From Piezodorus guildinii (taxonomy: Eukaryota > Arthropoda > Insecta > Hemiptera > Pentatomidae), in assembly GCA_023052935.1 (NCBI GenBank), contig CM041293.1, positions 151,775,474-151,839,473 on the forward strand: a DNA stretch of 64,000 bases, in the 5' to 3' direction. Below are positions 34,330-46,817 of this stretch, piece after piece; position 1 is the first letter of the stretch; every line of letters begins with the position of its first letter. Position numbers and translations under genes: made by a program. Below the pieces are notes generated by a model that saw only the letters and a list, made by a program, of their open reading frames with translations, searched no databases and was not told where the DNA came from.

Positions 34330-34800
34330 AACTTACAATGTGGTTTCCGCTAGAAACGTTCCACAATCGACAACCTAGTACGTATAACACCGGAAATCCA
34401 AGATGCGTTTGTCAACAAGGAAAATTCAGTAGGAATATTCTTTAATATAAAAAACGCCTTTGATACCGTCCGACAGTATAATATTCTTCAGCAACTACAC
34501 CAATGGGGAGCGAGAGGAAATCTCGCCAACTTGAACAAAGGCTTCCTCGGAACAAGATCCTACAGGGTAATGATTGGCGGAACCACATCTGTCAAAATAT
34601 ATGATAGTAATGGCGTACCCCAAGGCTCTATTGAGTACTACCTTGTTCTCCATCGCAATAAGAAGAATCACTGACTGCTTAACACCTAACGTCACCGGCT
34701 ACCAATTCGCTGATGATTTTGCTATTCTTAGTAAATCACACGATCTTCAAAACATCAAGGTGCGTCTCCATAATACAGTAGATAAACTAGCTTTATAGTC
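34330..34800 (+). pseudogene. Non-LTR reverse transcriptase fragment (palm), I-like
   Basis: Translation shows QCGFR-KRSTIDNLVR, IFFNIKNAFDTVRQYN (motif A), NGVPQGSI (motif B) and YQFADDFAILSKSHD (motif C), with at least one frameshift between B and C and a stop after CGFR. Flanks on both sides are lost; a DR1 copy starts right after it. A different family from the two large elements in the window. Confidence 0.75.
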
Positions 34801-34837
34801 CCAAGGAGCAGCGTTTAAGTTTTCCACAAGTAAAACG

Positions 34838-35359
34838 TTATTTACCTGTTTTTTAGCAATACTAATTAGATGATATGGTCAAATTTATAAATTCTACAAA
34901 ATTGTAGATAGATACTTTAGAAGAAGAAATTTTGAAATATCTGCATTTAAGCCCTGCCAGACTATTTCAACCAGAATAAAGCCTACATGATATAAAAGAG
35001 CATCCAATTTTACATCGATATAGTGAGTCTAATCAAATTCGTTAGGGCCGTTTTTGAGAAAATCGTAAATAGGTGCAAACTGCATGGTATAAAGTCGCTC
35101 TTCTGGTAAACCGATTTTGATGAAAAAGTTGCTGTAATGTCTCGGGCGTATATATGTAATGATATATAAAATTTCAATTTCTTAGGACTTTTCATTTTCG
35201 CGCTGGAGTTACCACACAGACCTTTTTGCGGGACCAATGACCAATATGGACTCAGGGTACCCTAAAACGTGTATATCCGTTGAAAACTGAAATTCAAAAA
35301 TTTTCACGATCGCAATACTTTCCCTTACTGTATATTCCATATATAGGTAAGTGAAAGTA
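34838..35359 (+). repeat. DR1 copy, right part
   Basis: From TTTACCTGTTTTTTAGCAAT to the terminal hairpin CCATATATAGGTAAGTGAAA. Confidence 0.75.
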
Positions 35360-36110
35360 TAAATCTTATCTTTACAGGACGAAATAACAGTTACTGAAAT
35401 GAAAAAAAAAAAAGATACTTCTTATAGAAAAACTTAGCATATTTGTACTTCAACGTTCCGTGATATTTAATTCCATAATGGAAAAAAGGCGAATTGTATC
35501 ATACTAAATCATATTAATAAACATCCAGCATTCTCAGGCACTTTTTCCGTTAAAATAATTTAAATAATGTTTCATTTTATTAGTCTATTTATTTAACGCC
35601 ACTTTAAGCTGCTGTGGCTAATCGGAATATATTAACATAAATATAATATAAATAATGAAATGCCCATTATAATATCAATTAGAGTAGGTATAAAAAAATA
35701 TGAAAGATTTGAATGAAGACATTAAAATGTTCAGAATAAAGCATTTCTATATCTTATTTAAATTAAAAGAAAATAAATAAAAAAATATTAAATTGGAGCA
35801 AACAAATAAAATAAAATAAAAAGGCAAAAAAATTAATAAGAAAAAAAAAATCAACTGAAAATTTAGAATCATGAAGAAATATTAATTACGGTGTAAAATG
35901 GAATTTAGCCGATTGAATTATTAAATTCGAGGTTGATTGCCCAGATTCATTTGAATTCAAGTGAACTCACCTATAACTGAATGACAATGGGCCCACATTA
36001 CACATACCTTGGTTAGGGTCGAATCCCACACACAAAAGCTGAAAAAATGAAAACCCGTCAAATTAATAAAAAATGATTCATTATTGCGAAACTGTTATAT
36101 AACAAACAAA
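35360..36110. other. AT-rich intron sequence
   Basis: Only a short SINE-C scrap at 35581-35630. Otherwise nothing recognised. Confidence 0.35.
35581..35630 (-). mobile_element. SINE family C, 50-bp tail fragment
   Basis: ATTTAACGCCACTTTAAGCT and GCTGTGGCTAATCGG match the tail of the copies at 30124 and 63631. Confidence 0.55.
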
Positions 36111-36111
36111 A

Positions 36112-36345
36112 TTTGGTGCGCGCAATACAAAACTTTTATTTACCTCTGTTGTTAAAATTAATAAATAAGAACATTTAAATGCCATTAGAGTTAAAACATG
36201 TTCAATGAATTGCATTGGGGTTCAAAGTAAACATTTATTTTAATTTAAATATTAACAATAACAATAGAAACTATTAGCTGCAACAATTTTCTAATTTATT
36301 CATTTTTTACCACTCTCTAATTTTACAACTTTCAAAATAACAAAA
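36112..36345 (+). repeat. DR1 copy, left end
   Basis: Starts TTTGGTGCGCGCAATACAAA and breaks off in an A18 run. The next DR1 copy points the other way. Confidence 0.65.
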
Positions 36346-36370
36346 AAAAAAAAAAAAATCCAACATTTTT

Positions 36371-36835
36371 ACTTTCACCTATAAATGAAATATACAATAA
36401 GAGAAAGTATTGCGATCTGAAAATTTTCCAATTCCAGTTTTCGAAAGAAATACACCTTTTAGGGTCACCCTCATCATAAACGCATGGTATACACCTTTTT
36501 GTGATATTTCTCCAAAACAGTTCTAACGATTTTGATAAAACACGCTACATCGATGCAAAATTTAATTTTATTTGCTATGATGTAGTTTTCATTCCGATTG
36601 AAATAGTCTGACAGGGTTAAAATGCCAATAGTTTAAATTGTCTTTTATTGTTTACTTAAACAAATTCGATAATAAACTAGAGAAAAACGCAAAAGTATTT
36701 TTTAATTCACTTTTTGTTTTTTTGAAGACATGAAATTTAGATGTAAAATATACCGTTGGAAACCTGAAAAAATTAGAAAAAAATATATCTTGTGTATAAA
36801 GTTGTAAAAACTAATGTAAAGCGACGAATAGGGCA
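36371..36835 (-). repeat. DR1 copy, deleted
   Basis: Starts ACTTTCACCTATAAATGAAA. It lacks the segment around the (TG)n tract. Confidence 0.65.
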
Positions 36836-36884
36836 TACAATTTTTATTGATTACTATATGTTGCAATTTTAATAGTTAATTTTT

Positions 36885-36937
36885 GCTTTCACTTACGATA
36901 TATAGTAAGGGTAAGTATTGCGATCGTGAATTTTACT
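36885..36937 (-). repeat. DR1 right-terminus fragment
   Basis: GCTTTCACTTACGATATATA then GTATTGCGATCGTGAA, cut by a Jockey fragment. Confidence 0.6.
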
Positions 36938-37110
36938 CAGGATTTTGGATTGTAAGGATTGGATACAAGAAAATCTGGTTAGGTGGAGCCTTGAAGCTCA
37001 AATCTGCAAGTCCAGATTGGTCTTATGAGTTTGTTGTGAATCGACTTTTAGTTAAGTGGATGGTTTGAGCGTTTGTCTAGTAAGTATTGAAATAGCTGAA
37101 AAGAGCAAAT
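36938..37110 (-). pseudogene. Jockey-type RT thumb fragment
   Basis: GGATTGTAAGGATTGGATAC is shared with 9311-9330. The minus strand encodes a degenerate IQSLQSK-like stretch. It interrupts a DR1 copy. Confidence 0.5.
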
Positions 37111-37246
37111 TAACAAGTAAACTAGATGAAACTAAAATAATCAAAACTATATAAAAAAAAAGACTAAACGGAGTAAAATATAATTCAAAATGAAATAAAA
37201 ATATTAGCGAATGATTCAAAGAAGTTAGGTAATTGTCTTGCTTTTT

Positions 37247-38118
37247 ACTTTAACTTACAATATATAGGAAGGGAAAGTATTGCGATCGTGAAAATTTTCG
37301 AATTCCAGTTTTCAACGGAAATACACATTTTAGGGTCTCTTGAGTTCAGTATCTAAGTCCCGCAAAAAGGTCTCTGTGTGTAGTAACTCCCTGGCAGAAA
37401 CGGTAAGTCCTATAAAACTGAAATTTTATATTTAAGACACGTGACAAAACTTTTTTCATCAAATTGAGCTTACCAAAAGAGGCACTTTATACCATGCATT
37501 TTGCACCTTTTTTCGATTTTCTCGAAAACGGTTTCGACGATTTTGATTAATCTCGGTATATCGATGTAAAAATTAATGGGCTTTAATATCATGTAGGTTT
37601 TACTCTGATTAAAATGGTCTGACAGGGCTTAAATGCCGATATTTTAATAATTTCTTTCTCTAAAGTAGCTTTAATTTTGTTGATTCAATAAAAATAACTA
37701 TATTATCAGGTTACCACTGATGAAAAGCAGCTAAATATGCAAGTTGAGCGAATTTGAAAAGCAACTAAAGGAGAAAACTGAAAAAATATTTTTTTTATCC
37801 ATTTTTTTGTTTTTGAACATAAAAACAGTAATATACATGTATGATATACCGTTGGAAAGCTAAAGATTTTAGAAAAAATATTATCTCATAAACAAGCTTT
37901 TAAAAGTAAATAGAGGGTGAAAAAATTGAGGTAAAACTAACTGATTATTTTAAGTAATAATATAATAGATTTTTTAATAAAACACATGTTTCTATATAAA
38001 TTCAATTTAATTAATTTTTTATTAGTTTCACGTATTTTAATCTCTAACTGTATTTGAAAATTCTTTCATCGATTTTAAAAATGGAGTTAAGTGAAATTTG
38101 TGTGTTGCCCGCACCAGA
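37247..38118 (-). repeat. DR1, full-length copy
   Basis: 872 bp from ACTTTAACTTACAATATATA to GTGTTGCCCGCACCAGA, followed by a T10 run. Confidence 0.85.
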
Positions 38119-38621
38119 TTTTTTTTTTTGAAAATGAGTCAGGTCAAAATTTAATTTGCTCAAATTCAGATGGTACGAGTATTGTGCTGCGCATGTTTGG
38201 TTAGGACACATTAATAATTCTTGTTCATTTATATTGTAAATCAGATTAAGTTTGTGTTTCCAGCTTTTCCAAAATAGTGGTCAAGTCACTCATTCAAGTT
38301 CCAATAAGCGTTATTTGCGGAGTATCCTTATTTTTATTTATTTATTTATCAATATATCGGATTTTCAATGACAGGCAATATTTTTCTCATTCTTTTCTTA
38401 ATTGTTTGTTATTTTAAATAGACATATTCCTACACAGATGATTCCACGTTTTCTGTACCTCAAAGGAACAAATCTAGTTATTATTAGAGTCAACTTCATT
38501 ATTAGAGTCAAGTAAATGCCCTTTAGAAAGTATAGACGAACATTGAATAAGACATATCAATGTTTTCTAAACTAAGCTATAACCTAAGGTGTTTAGTTAA
38601 ACCGCTTGATTTATAATTTTT

Positions 38622-39483
38622 ACTTTCACTTACTATATACTATAGTATTGCCAGTTTTCAACGGAAATACACGTTTTAGGGTCCCCTGAGTCCAAATAAC
38701 CAAGTCCCGCAAAAAGGTCTGTGTGTGTGTGGCAACTCCCGGGCAAAAACAGTAAGTCCTATGAAACTGAAATTTCATATTTAAGACAACTATACCCCCG
38801 AGAAGTGACAAAACTTTTTCATCAAAATGAACTTACCAGAAGAGGCACTTTATACTATGCATTTTGCACTATTTTTCGATTTTCTCGAAAATGGTTCTGA
38901 CAATTCTGATTAAATTCGCTGTATCGATGTAAAATTTAATGGGCTTTAATATCATGTAGTTTTTATTCTGATTAAAATGGTCTGACAGGGCTTAAATGCC
39001 GATATTTTACATTTTCTTCCCCTAAAGTACCTTCAATTTTGTAGATTCAATAAAAATAACTATATTATCTTGTTAACGCTGATGAAAAACAGGTAAATAT
39101 ATAAATTGAATAAATTCAATACCCAACTACAGGAGAAAACAGAAAAAATAATTTTTTAATGCAAATTTTTGTTTTTGAACATAAGAGCAGTAATATGTAT
39201 GTATGTATGATATACCGTTGGAAAGCTAAAGATTTTAGAAAAATATTAGCTCATACACAAGCTTTTAAAAGATAATAGAGAGCGATGAAATTAAAATAAA
39301 ACTAACTAATTATTTTATATACTAATATAATAGATTTTTTAATAAAACACATGCTTCTATATAAATTTAATTTAATTAATTCCTCAGTAGTTTCACGTAT
39401 TTTTATCTTTAACTGTTTTTGAAAATTCTTTCATTGATTTTAAAAATGGAGGTAAGTGAAAGTCGTGTGTTGCCCGCACTAGA
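38622..39483 (-). repeat. DR1, full-length copy
   Basis: 862 bp from ACTTTCACTTACTATATACT to GTGTTGCCCGCACTAGA. Confidence 0.85.
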
Positions 39484-39489
39484 TTTTTT

Positions 39490-40388
39490 AACTTCTCACT
39501 GCTCAAAATATTCTGGAAATAAATGTATCCTATTAAAATTACATGTTTTAATAATGTAAGAAAATCACACAATAGGTCTGTTCAAACACGAATTATGTAA
39601 ATCAAAAAGTAACCACGAATTATTGTTTGGTATTTAACTTCTCGAAGAATTAGATAGATCTAACATGATTAACAAAATAAGTATTGTACTGGCATTTTTT
39701 GTTTTTCTAATAATTTTTTCCTACGAGAACTACCTCAATTTTACGCTATTTATAAATGTATTCAACAATTCGAAATATTTGAGAAATGTACATGTGAATC
39801 TACATCAACCGGAAAAGTTTTATAAATTTAATTAAAGTGTTAAGACTCGTGGTGAACTTTCTTAATTCGTTACATCCCAAAACACATTCTTTTGAATTTC
39901 CTTTTCGTTTCTAAACATAACTTTAAGCCGCCTGATGCTGATTATACTTCGATATTCTTCGTTCCAAAGGCAAAGGAATTAGCAATAATGGATAAATAAA
40001 ACATTGCGAGTCATAGAAACTACGGATAATTCGATGACATCGTTATGAATAAATTGTTGGATGAATCGCTATCATTTATTCAAAATACATGGTATAATTA
40101 TTCGCTGTGTCGAGTATGTAATTACTAATTATTTTAACAAGCTACATTGGATGTAAATTAATATTATTTCACAAAACATTGATCAAAAAAATATATGATT
40201 TTTTTTTTTTTTTTTACACACACGCTGTAACAATTTTAATTAGACGTTTAACAATGCATCAATGTTTATTGAAAGGCCAATTACGTTGTGGAAAGAATTT
40301 TTAATTAACTTGATGAAACCTGCCCAAAAATTTAATTATTATTTTCATATTGTATACAGTATAAAAAATAAAAAAGTATAAAAAAAAA
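39490..40388. other. AT-rich unique intron sequence
   Basis: No gene. Ends in an A11 run at the DR1 start. Confidence 0.4.
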
Positions 40389-40390
40389 AA

Positions 40391-41749
40391 TCTGGTGCGG
40401 GAAACACACGACTTTCACTTACCTCCATTTTTAAAATCACAGTTAGAGATAAAAATACGTGAAACTATTAAAGAATTAATTAAATTGAATTTCTAAAGAA
40501 ACATGTGTTTCATTAAAAAATCTATTATATTTTTATATAAAATAATCAGTTAGTTTTATCGTCTTTTCATCACTCTCTATTAACTTTTAAAAGCTTAAGT
40601 ATAAGATAGTATTTTTTTAATTTTTATTACAATTAAGAATAGTTTGAATGAATAATTGTATTATTAGGTTCCTTTAATTAAAATGATCCTTTTCATTCAA
40701 CTTATTTTATTTTCTTATTTTTTGTCCCTACGTTTCGGCTCTTTGCCATTCTCAAGGGATCTCTTTATACTCCTTTATACACTCTATACAATATATAGAT
40801 ATATATTTTGTCATAATTAGTAAAATAAAAATTAAAACTATTACAGGCTGACCAGCCCTGTCCTGGTTGTTATCATCTACTGGTTGTTATCTGATTGATG
40901 ATAACAACCAGGACAGGGCTGGTCAGCCTGTAATAGTTTTAATTTTTATTTTACTAATTATGACAAAATATATATCTATATATTGTATAGAGTGTATAAA
41001 GGAGTATAAAGAGATCCCTTGAGAATGGAAAAGAGCCGAAACGTAGGGACAAAAAATAAGAAAATAAAATAAGTTGAATGAAAAGGATCATTTTAATTAA
41101 AGGAACCTAATAATAGTATTTTTTCTAAAATCTTTAGCTTTCCAACGGTATATCTTACATGTTTATTACTGCTCTTATGTTCAAAAACAAAAAAAAATTC
41201 ATTAAAAAATATTTTTTTATTTTTTTCCTTTAGTTATGTATCGAATTCATTCAGTTTATATATTTACTTGTTTTTCATCAGTGGTAACAAGATAATATAG
41301 TTATTTTTTATAGAATCAACTAAATTAAAGGTACTTTAGAGAAAGAAAATTTAAAATATCGGCATTCAAGCTCGGTAAAACCATTTTTATCCGAATGAAA
41401 CCTAAATGATATTAAAGCCCATCAAATTTTACATCGATACATTGAGTTTAATCAAAATCGTCGAAACTGTTTTCGAGAAAATTGAAAAAAGATGCAAATT
41501 GCATGGTATAAAGTGGCTCTTCTGGTAAGCTCATTTTTATGAAAAAGGTTATGTAACGTCTCGGACGTATATTTGTCTTAAATATGAAATTTCAGTTTCA
41601 TAGAACCTTTTTGTTTTCGCCTGGGAGTTACTACACACACACACACAGACCTTTTTGCGGGACTAAATGTGTATTTCCGTTCACAACTGGAATTCGAAAA
41701 TTTTCACGATCGCAATACTTTCCCTTACTATATATATTAAGTGAAAGTA
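40391..41749 (+). repeat. DR1, full-length copy split by a palindromic element
   Basis: TCTGGTGCGGGAAACACACG ... interrupted at 40618-41112 ... ending TATATTAAGTGAAAGTA. Without the insertion and one target duplication it is about 852 bp. Confidence 0.85.
40618..41112. mobile_element. Near-perfect palindrome (216-bp arms) with GAAACG hammerhead-like motifs
   Basis: Arms 40662-40877 and 40897-41112 are almost perfectly complementary with a 19-bp spacer. The insertion is flanked by a 12-base duplication ATAGTATTTTTT (40606-40617 and 41113-41124). Each arm, read outward, contains GATCCCTTGAGAATGG, then AAAGAGCC GAAACGTA, then GGGAC. TCCC pairs with GGGA and GGC with GCC around UUGAGAA and GAAAC, the layout of a degraded hammerhead ribozyme such as those in Penelope-like elements. 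No coding sequence. Confidence 0.8.
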
Positions 41750-41889
41750 AAAATTTAGATTTTAAATAAAATATGATTAATTGATTTTAATGTAGTCGCG
41801 TAGACTTATGCATATTATTATTTCCTGCATCTTTCGTTTTAGATCATTATAAAGCATATAATTAGATATTGGGGCATGATTCTCAAATT

Positions 41890-42239
41890 TATGCAGTTTA
41901 CCACATGATAAGAAACGGCTAAATATACAAGTTGTAGGAATTAGATAACAAAATAAAGGAGAAAAGAATAAAAATTATGCCCTGTTGTTATTAGTTTGCC
42001 TGGAACATAAGAATAGTACCGTAAATGTCTCATGTATCGTTGAAGAGCTAAATACTTTAGAAACAATTTTAGTTTATACTCTAAGTTGCATAAGGTAATG
42101 GTGAGTGATAAAAAGCGGATAAAACTTATTAATTGTTGTAAAACATGTGTTTCTATCAAAACAATGTTATTTTTCAAAACTTTATTCGAAATTTCTTAAG
42201 TTAATTTCACGTGAAAGTCTTGTGTTGCGCACACCACAT
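41890..42239 (-). repeat. DR1 copy, left part
   Basis: Contains GATAAGAAACGGCTAAATAT and ends CACGTGAAAGTCTTGTGTTG then CGCACACCACA. Confidence 0.65.
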
Positions 42240-42244
42240 TTTTA

Positions 42245-42521
42245 CGACAATTATTGTACGAACAAAAGGATGATTATATTGAGGATGTTAATGAGCACAT
42301 AACCCATTAAAATAAAATTGTAAAGTAAGATGAAGGTAATGGAAAATTGCGACAAGCGTGAATAAAAAAGTTTATACTCTCTTTAAAAAGTAGAAGTTGG
42401 TCATGTAACGTGAGCTGTGATGGAAGGGGCATATCGCATTCAATAAACCACTTCCATTTTTCAGAGAAATATTCTCTCCCGACTGCTCAACTTATCCATT
42501 TTCACCCAAAAAATGAAAAAA

Positions 42522-42576
<55 letters not shown>

Positions 42577-43740
42577 AAGGAGAGCGTCTTCCATCTTTCT
42601 CGGAATAAAACCACCCTTCCCGCTGAAGGATATTATCCTAAAATCCTCAAAAGTCTTAAGGACTAGAGTCTAATTGGAGTTAAGATTAGGGCCAAGGGGT
42701 GATAAGTTATACGAAAAGGGAAGGAATTATCGGGCCGAGCTATTAAGGGGATGATACCAAGGGCCTTCTATTAGTGAACCGGAAACCCTAATCAAGAATA
42801 ATACATTTTAATTACCCGCTGGCGATTACGATTTCAAAAAGCTTTTAGCACCACTTATTAGCCCCGCCATTAGCGGTTTTCGTCTGTAAATACTGAATAT
42901 CTCCGATTGTTTTTCTTGTTGATATTTCCGGTTATTTATTTGTTATAAAGCAGAAAACAAAAGAAGCGAATGTGAGGTCTTTTATTGCACGTTGCTTTTT
43001 AAAAGGTACCTAGTTAACACATTCAAACATAAATCTGTGAACTGTCTTCGGCTCCTTTAGTTACCAGTGTGTACCAAGGTTTTACACTGATTTCATTTTT
43101 TTTTAATTACTGATACCTTTTATTAAATATTTTTAGACATTACTAATTTTATAAAATATGCTAATAATAGGCCACAGACATTATTATATATTTACTAGCT
43201 TAAGAAGAATTAAAAAATATAAATGAAATATTTAATAAAGCTTTATTTTTAGCTATGTTACTGCCTCCTATAACGCTTGAGCCCAATTCCTGGATTTTAT
43301 TCAGATAATCCTAGACCACCGCTTTGATTCCCATACACCCTACTTCACCATCCAGCCATCGCATCGTGAGGTGGATGATGCCTTATCTGCAAATAAACAA
43401 ACAACTAATGTTGTTAACTTATATCATAAAACTTTGTCTTATATAACGTATTTAGCGCCTTCTACAATTGTCTATCGTTACCTTATAAGAAAGGTCCCCC
43501 TTTTCTCAATGTCAGACGCAATAAACGCTCTTAGGGTAAGACGTAATCATTAATGCAGGTGATCTTGCATTTTCATCCAGTGCTGTATTGAAATTACAAT
43601 TACAATCGAAAGAACAGTTTTTAATTTAGTCTTTGCTTGGAAATTGAATAGGATCTTTTAGACGTGATACTCAAAATTTGGTCCACAGAGACAACACTGT
43701 AACGTTATTGGACCGGCTTGTTCATACTGGGAGTGTCACT
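42245..43740. other. Unique intron sequence with a (GA)n tract
   Basis: Moderately GC-balanced at 42560-42900. (GA)n at 42522-42566. No coding sequence recognised. Confidence 0.4.
42522..42566. repeat. (GA)n microsatellite
   Basis: About 20 GA units. The Arg-Glu open frame here is an artefact. Confidence 0.9.
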
Positions 43741-43750
43741 ATCAAATTTC

Positions 43751-43756
<6 letters not shown>

Positions 43757-43830
<74 letters not shown>
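43757..43830. repeat. (TA)n microsatellite
   Basis: Uninterrupted TA dinucleotides, about 37 units. Confidence 0.95.
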
Positions 43831-43832
<2 letters not shown>

Positions 43833-43834
43833 TG

Positions 43835-44290
43835 CTTCCACATCTTTCTGGTGACTACTGAAATAGTCGATTCCTATCATGTTAAAAACGACTAAAAATA
43901 AACACAAAATAATACTTTGAAAAAACTCAATCATATCTTTAAAAAATGTCAGTAGTAATTTAATTTTTATTTATCTTGACCATATAAATAAATACTAGAA
44001 GCAATATGTCCCAGGTGCACTATATGAAAAGCTCTGTGAAGTTTCTCAGGCATTTTTGTACCCTGGATTTACGAGGATAAGGAAGCGTTGTTACTCCAGG
44101 GTCATAAAATGAGACCTCTTCTGTCACCTTAACCAACCCTGGGTAAAATGTAGGTCAGAGGGGGGTGGCAACTGTGGATCTTTTTAAATGAATTATTTTA
44201 AAAATAACTTTAAAATAAAACAACTACGTTAAGTTTTTTTTTTATAAGAAAGATAATTGTACATTTTTAAAAGGTTATCAGTTTATATTT
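43835..44290. other. Unassigned intron sequence
   Basis: 44030-44170 is GC-richer. No gene seen. Confidence 0.3.
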
Positions 44291-44636
44291 ATCAGGTTTA
44301 GTTGACCGTTGAGAATATTTGATGATAAAAATGGTTGGAGGTGCGGTCATCATAAAAATTGCACAATAATGAGTAACACTTATTATAATTTTTATTGACG
44401 TTTCGACCTAATTTGTGGTCCCTCATCAGGGCTACGAGAAATAAGATTAAAACAATACAATTAGAATATTAAAAATGATTTAGGTACAAAACATGAAGGC
44501 AGTAATCAATATGGAAACATAAATCTTAATGTCCCTTTAATTTAATTTTATGTTTGTTTTGATATTGTGTCATTTCCATATTTTTTTTTAATACCGCACC
44601 CGCAACCATCTTCCTCATCGGTTATTAATTCAAAAT
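44291..44636 (-). repeat. Inverted-ended element with a well-conserved hammerhead-like core
   Basis: The outer words GTTGGAGGTGCGG (44333) and CCGCACCCGCAAC (44588) are inverted. Between them the minus strand reads CCCTGATGAGGGACCACAAA then TTAGGTCGAAACGTC (44395-44430). CUGAUGAG and GAAAC are the two conserved hammerhead strands, and GACC/GGUC would form stem II. Stems I and III are not evident in the immediate flanks. Confidence 0.5.
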
Positions 44637-44904
44637 GATTAAAAAAATCCATCCTTCAGAAAAAAGAGGTATTACATTGTGTTAAAAAAAATATACTTAT
44701 GACAATAATCGGAAAAAAAACAAAATTACCGTATATAAATATTTGCGATCCGACTGATTCTGTTGATGTTGACCAGTGATTCTGAAAATGAGGCCTATAT
44801 ATCTCGAAACGTTAATGTATTATTGATTAATTAATAAATAATATTTAAAAAAAAGAGATTGTTCCGAAGGATTTGTTAAATATATTGCAGTATACTCTTC
44901 ATAA

Positions 44905-45095
44905 TTTGAATTTTTATCTATAACTCATAACTCAGTTATTTTTGAAGATATAAAAAAATATGAGTAAATAAATACCAGTGTGCTATTTCATAGATAATTG
45001 AATTTACTACAAAACGAGAAAAGAATTATTGAAATCGGCCTAGAAATAACAGAGATAAAGCGTTTCGAAATTAGCAGTGGTGATTGAACATTTTA
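44905..45095 (-). repeat. Dispersed repeat RZ, copy 3
   Basis: Reverse-oriented match (CATAACTCAGTTATTTTTGA, CGTTTCGAAATTAGCAGTGG) to the tandem units at 58807-60645. Confidence 0.6.
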
Positions 45096-45099
45096 GGTC

Positions 45100-45900
45100 A
45101 TTTCACTTTGAATCATTTATTGCTTATCATATATCAAATATAATGTTATTCATACGAGACTTAATCTAGAAATAAAGATCGGTTTTTTTTTGGTTATTTA
45201 AGTCTCGCGCACCAGATTTTTTTCTCCTGACAAAATAATGACTTTTCTTTTCCAAACTAGGACTTGATACAGACAAGAATATACACAAGGGCCCCTTGGA
45301 AGAGACACCCTTAGCCAAAGCAGAAGTTGCTTCCGGACGATATTGGTGCTTGTGAGGGAGCCTGGGATCAATGAAGGAAGAACAGAGCACATTATTGGAT
45401 CTCTATCCCCTCTCACTCCCTCTCATTACCAGCTCCAAAGAGTAACTTCCAACACAAAGTCCTAAAAGAAGAGCCCTTTATTTATAAGGGAAAAAAATTC
45501 TATTTTAATATCATTTCTCTCCTTTGTATCGACCAAAAGTATATATTTTATTTTTTATCCTTGTTTCCATCATTTATTAAATTCCGTTTTAACCCAATGT
45601 TTAATTTTATATTTATCCATTCCGTTCGGAGATATTAGATACAACTTTTAATTTTAGCCATCATTCTCTTTATCTCTCTTTGTTACACAACATTTTCATA
45701 TCCGATAAAAACTAATTTGACTTTATTAAAAAGAGACATAAAATGAATTTATTTATTTGTCTCAAAGAAAAGATGTCCAAAAACTTTATCTGTAAGCTAT
45801 TTTATAAATTTCACAAATCTGTATATTTTTGCCTAGGTTTTGTACAACAAGTACGAAAACATTTATAATTTATATTTATTTTACTTTAAATATTATGCAT
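45100..45900. other. Unique intron sequence
   Basis: 45220-45480 is GC-balanced with short minus-strand frames. No domain recognised. Confidence 0.35.
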
Positions 45901-45907
45901 ACTATTA

Positions 45908-46807
45908 CTATTACTTACCTATATATGAAATACATAGTAAGGAAAAGTATTGCAATCGTCAACATTTTCGAATTCCAGTTTTCGACGGAAATACACGTTT
46001 TAGGGTCTCCTGAGTCCAAATGACCAAGTTCCGCAAAAAGGTCTGTGTGTGTGTGTGTGTGTTTAGTAACTCCCGGGCGAAAACGAAAAGTTCTATGAAA
46101 CTGAAATTTCATATTTAAGACAACTATATGTCCGAGGTGTTACAGAATCTTTTTTATCAAAATGAGCTTACCAGAAGAGCTACTTTATACCATGCATTTT
46201 GCATCTTTTTTCGATTTTCTCAAAAACCGCTCTAACGATTTTGGTTGAACTCCCTATATCAATGTAAAATTTAATGGGCTTTAATATCATGTAGGCTTCT
46301 TTTTGATTGAAATAGTACGACAGGGCTGAAATGCCGATATTTTAAATTTACTTCCTCTAAAGTACCTTTCAATTTGTAAATTTCAAAAAATTTGGAACAT
46401 CATCTTATAAGCATTGATAAATAACGGGTAAATATGCAAGTTGAGCGAATTTAATGAACAACCAAAGAAGAAAAGTGCAAACATATATTTTTTTTTTTTT
46501 TTTAACATTAAAACAGAAATATAGATGTACAATATTCTGTGGAAAAGCTACAGATTTTAGAAAAAATACTTTCTTATACACAAAATTCTAAAAGTTAATG
46601 GGGGGGCAATGAAAAGCCGATAAAACAAACTGATTGTCGTAGTTACACGAAATAATATAATTGATTATTTAATAAAACACATGTTTCTATTCAAACTTAA
46701 TTTAATTATTTTTTTAACAATTTATTTTAATCTATAAATATATTTAAAATTTCTAAAATTGATTTAACCAAGGAGGCTAGTGAAAGTCGTGTGTTGCGCG
46801 CACCAGA
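45908..46807 (-). repeat. DR1, full-length copy, first of a tandem pair
   Basis: About 900 bp from ATTACTTACCTATATATGAA to TGTTGCGCGCACCAGA. The next copy starts 10 bases later, in the same orientation. Confidence 0.85.
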
Positions 46808-46817
46808 TTTTTTTTTT

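Noticed and set aside
34495..34695. Minus-strand open frame
   Set aside because: Antisense of the reverse transcriptase fragment on the plus strand, which carries the catalytic motifs.
42410..42673. Arg-Glu-rich open frame
   Set aside because: Created by the (GA)n microsatellite.
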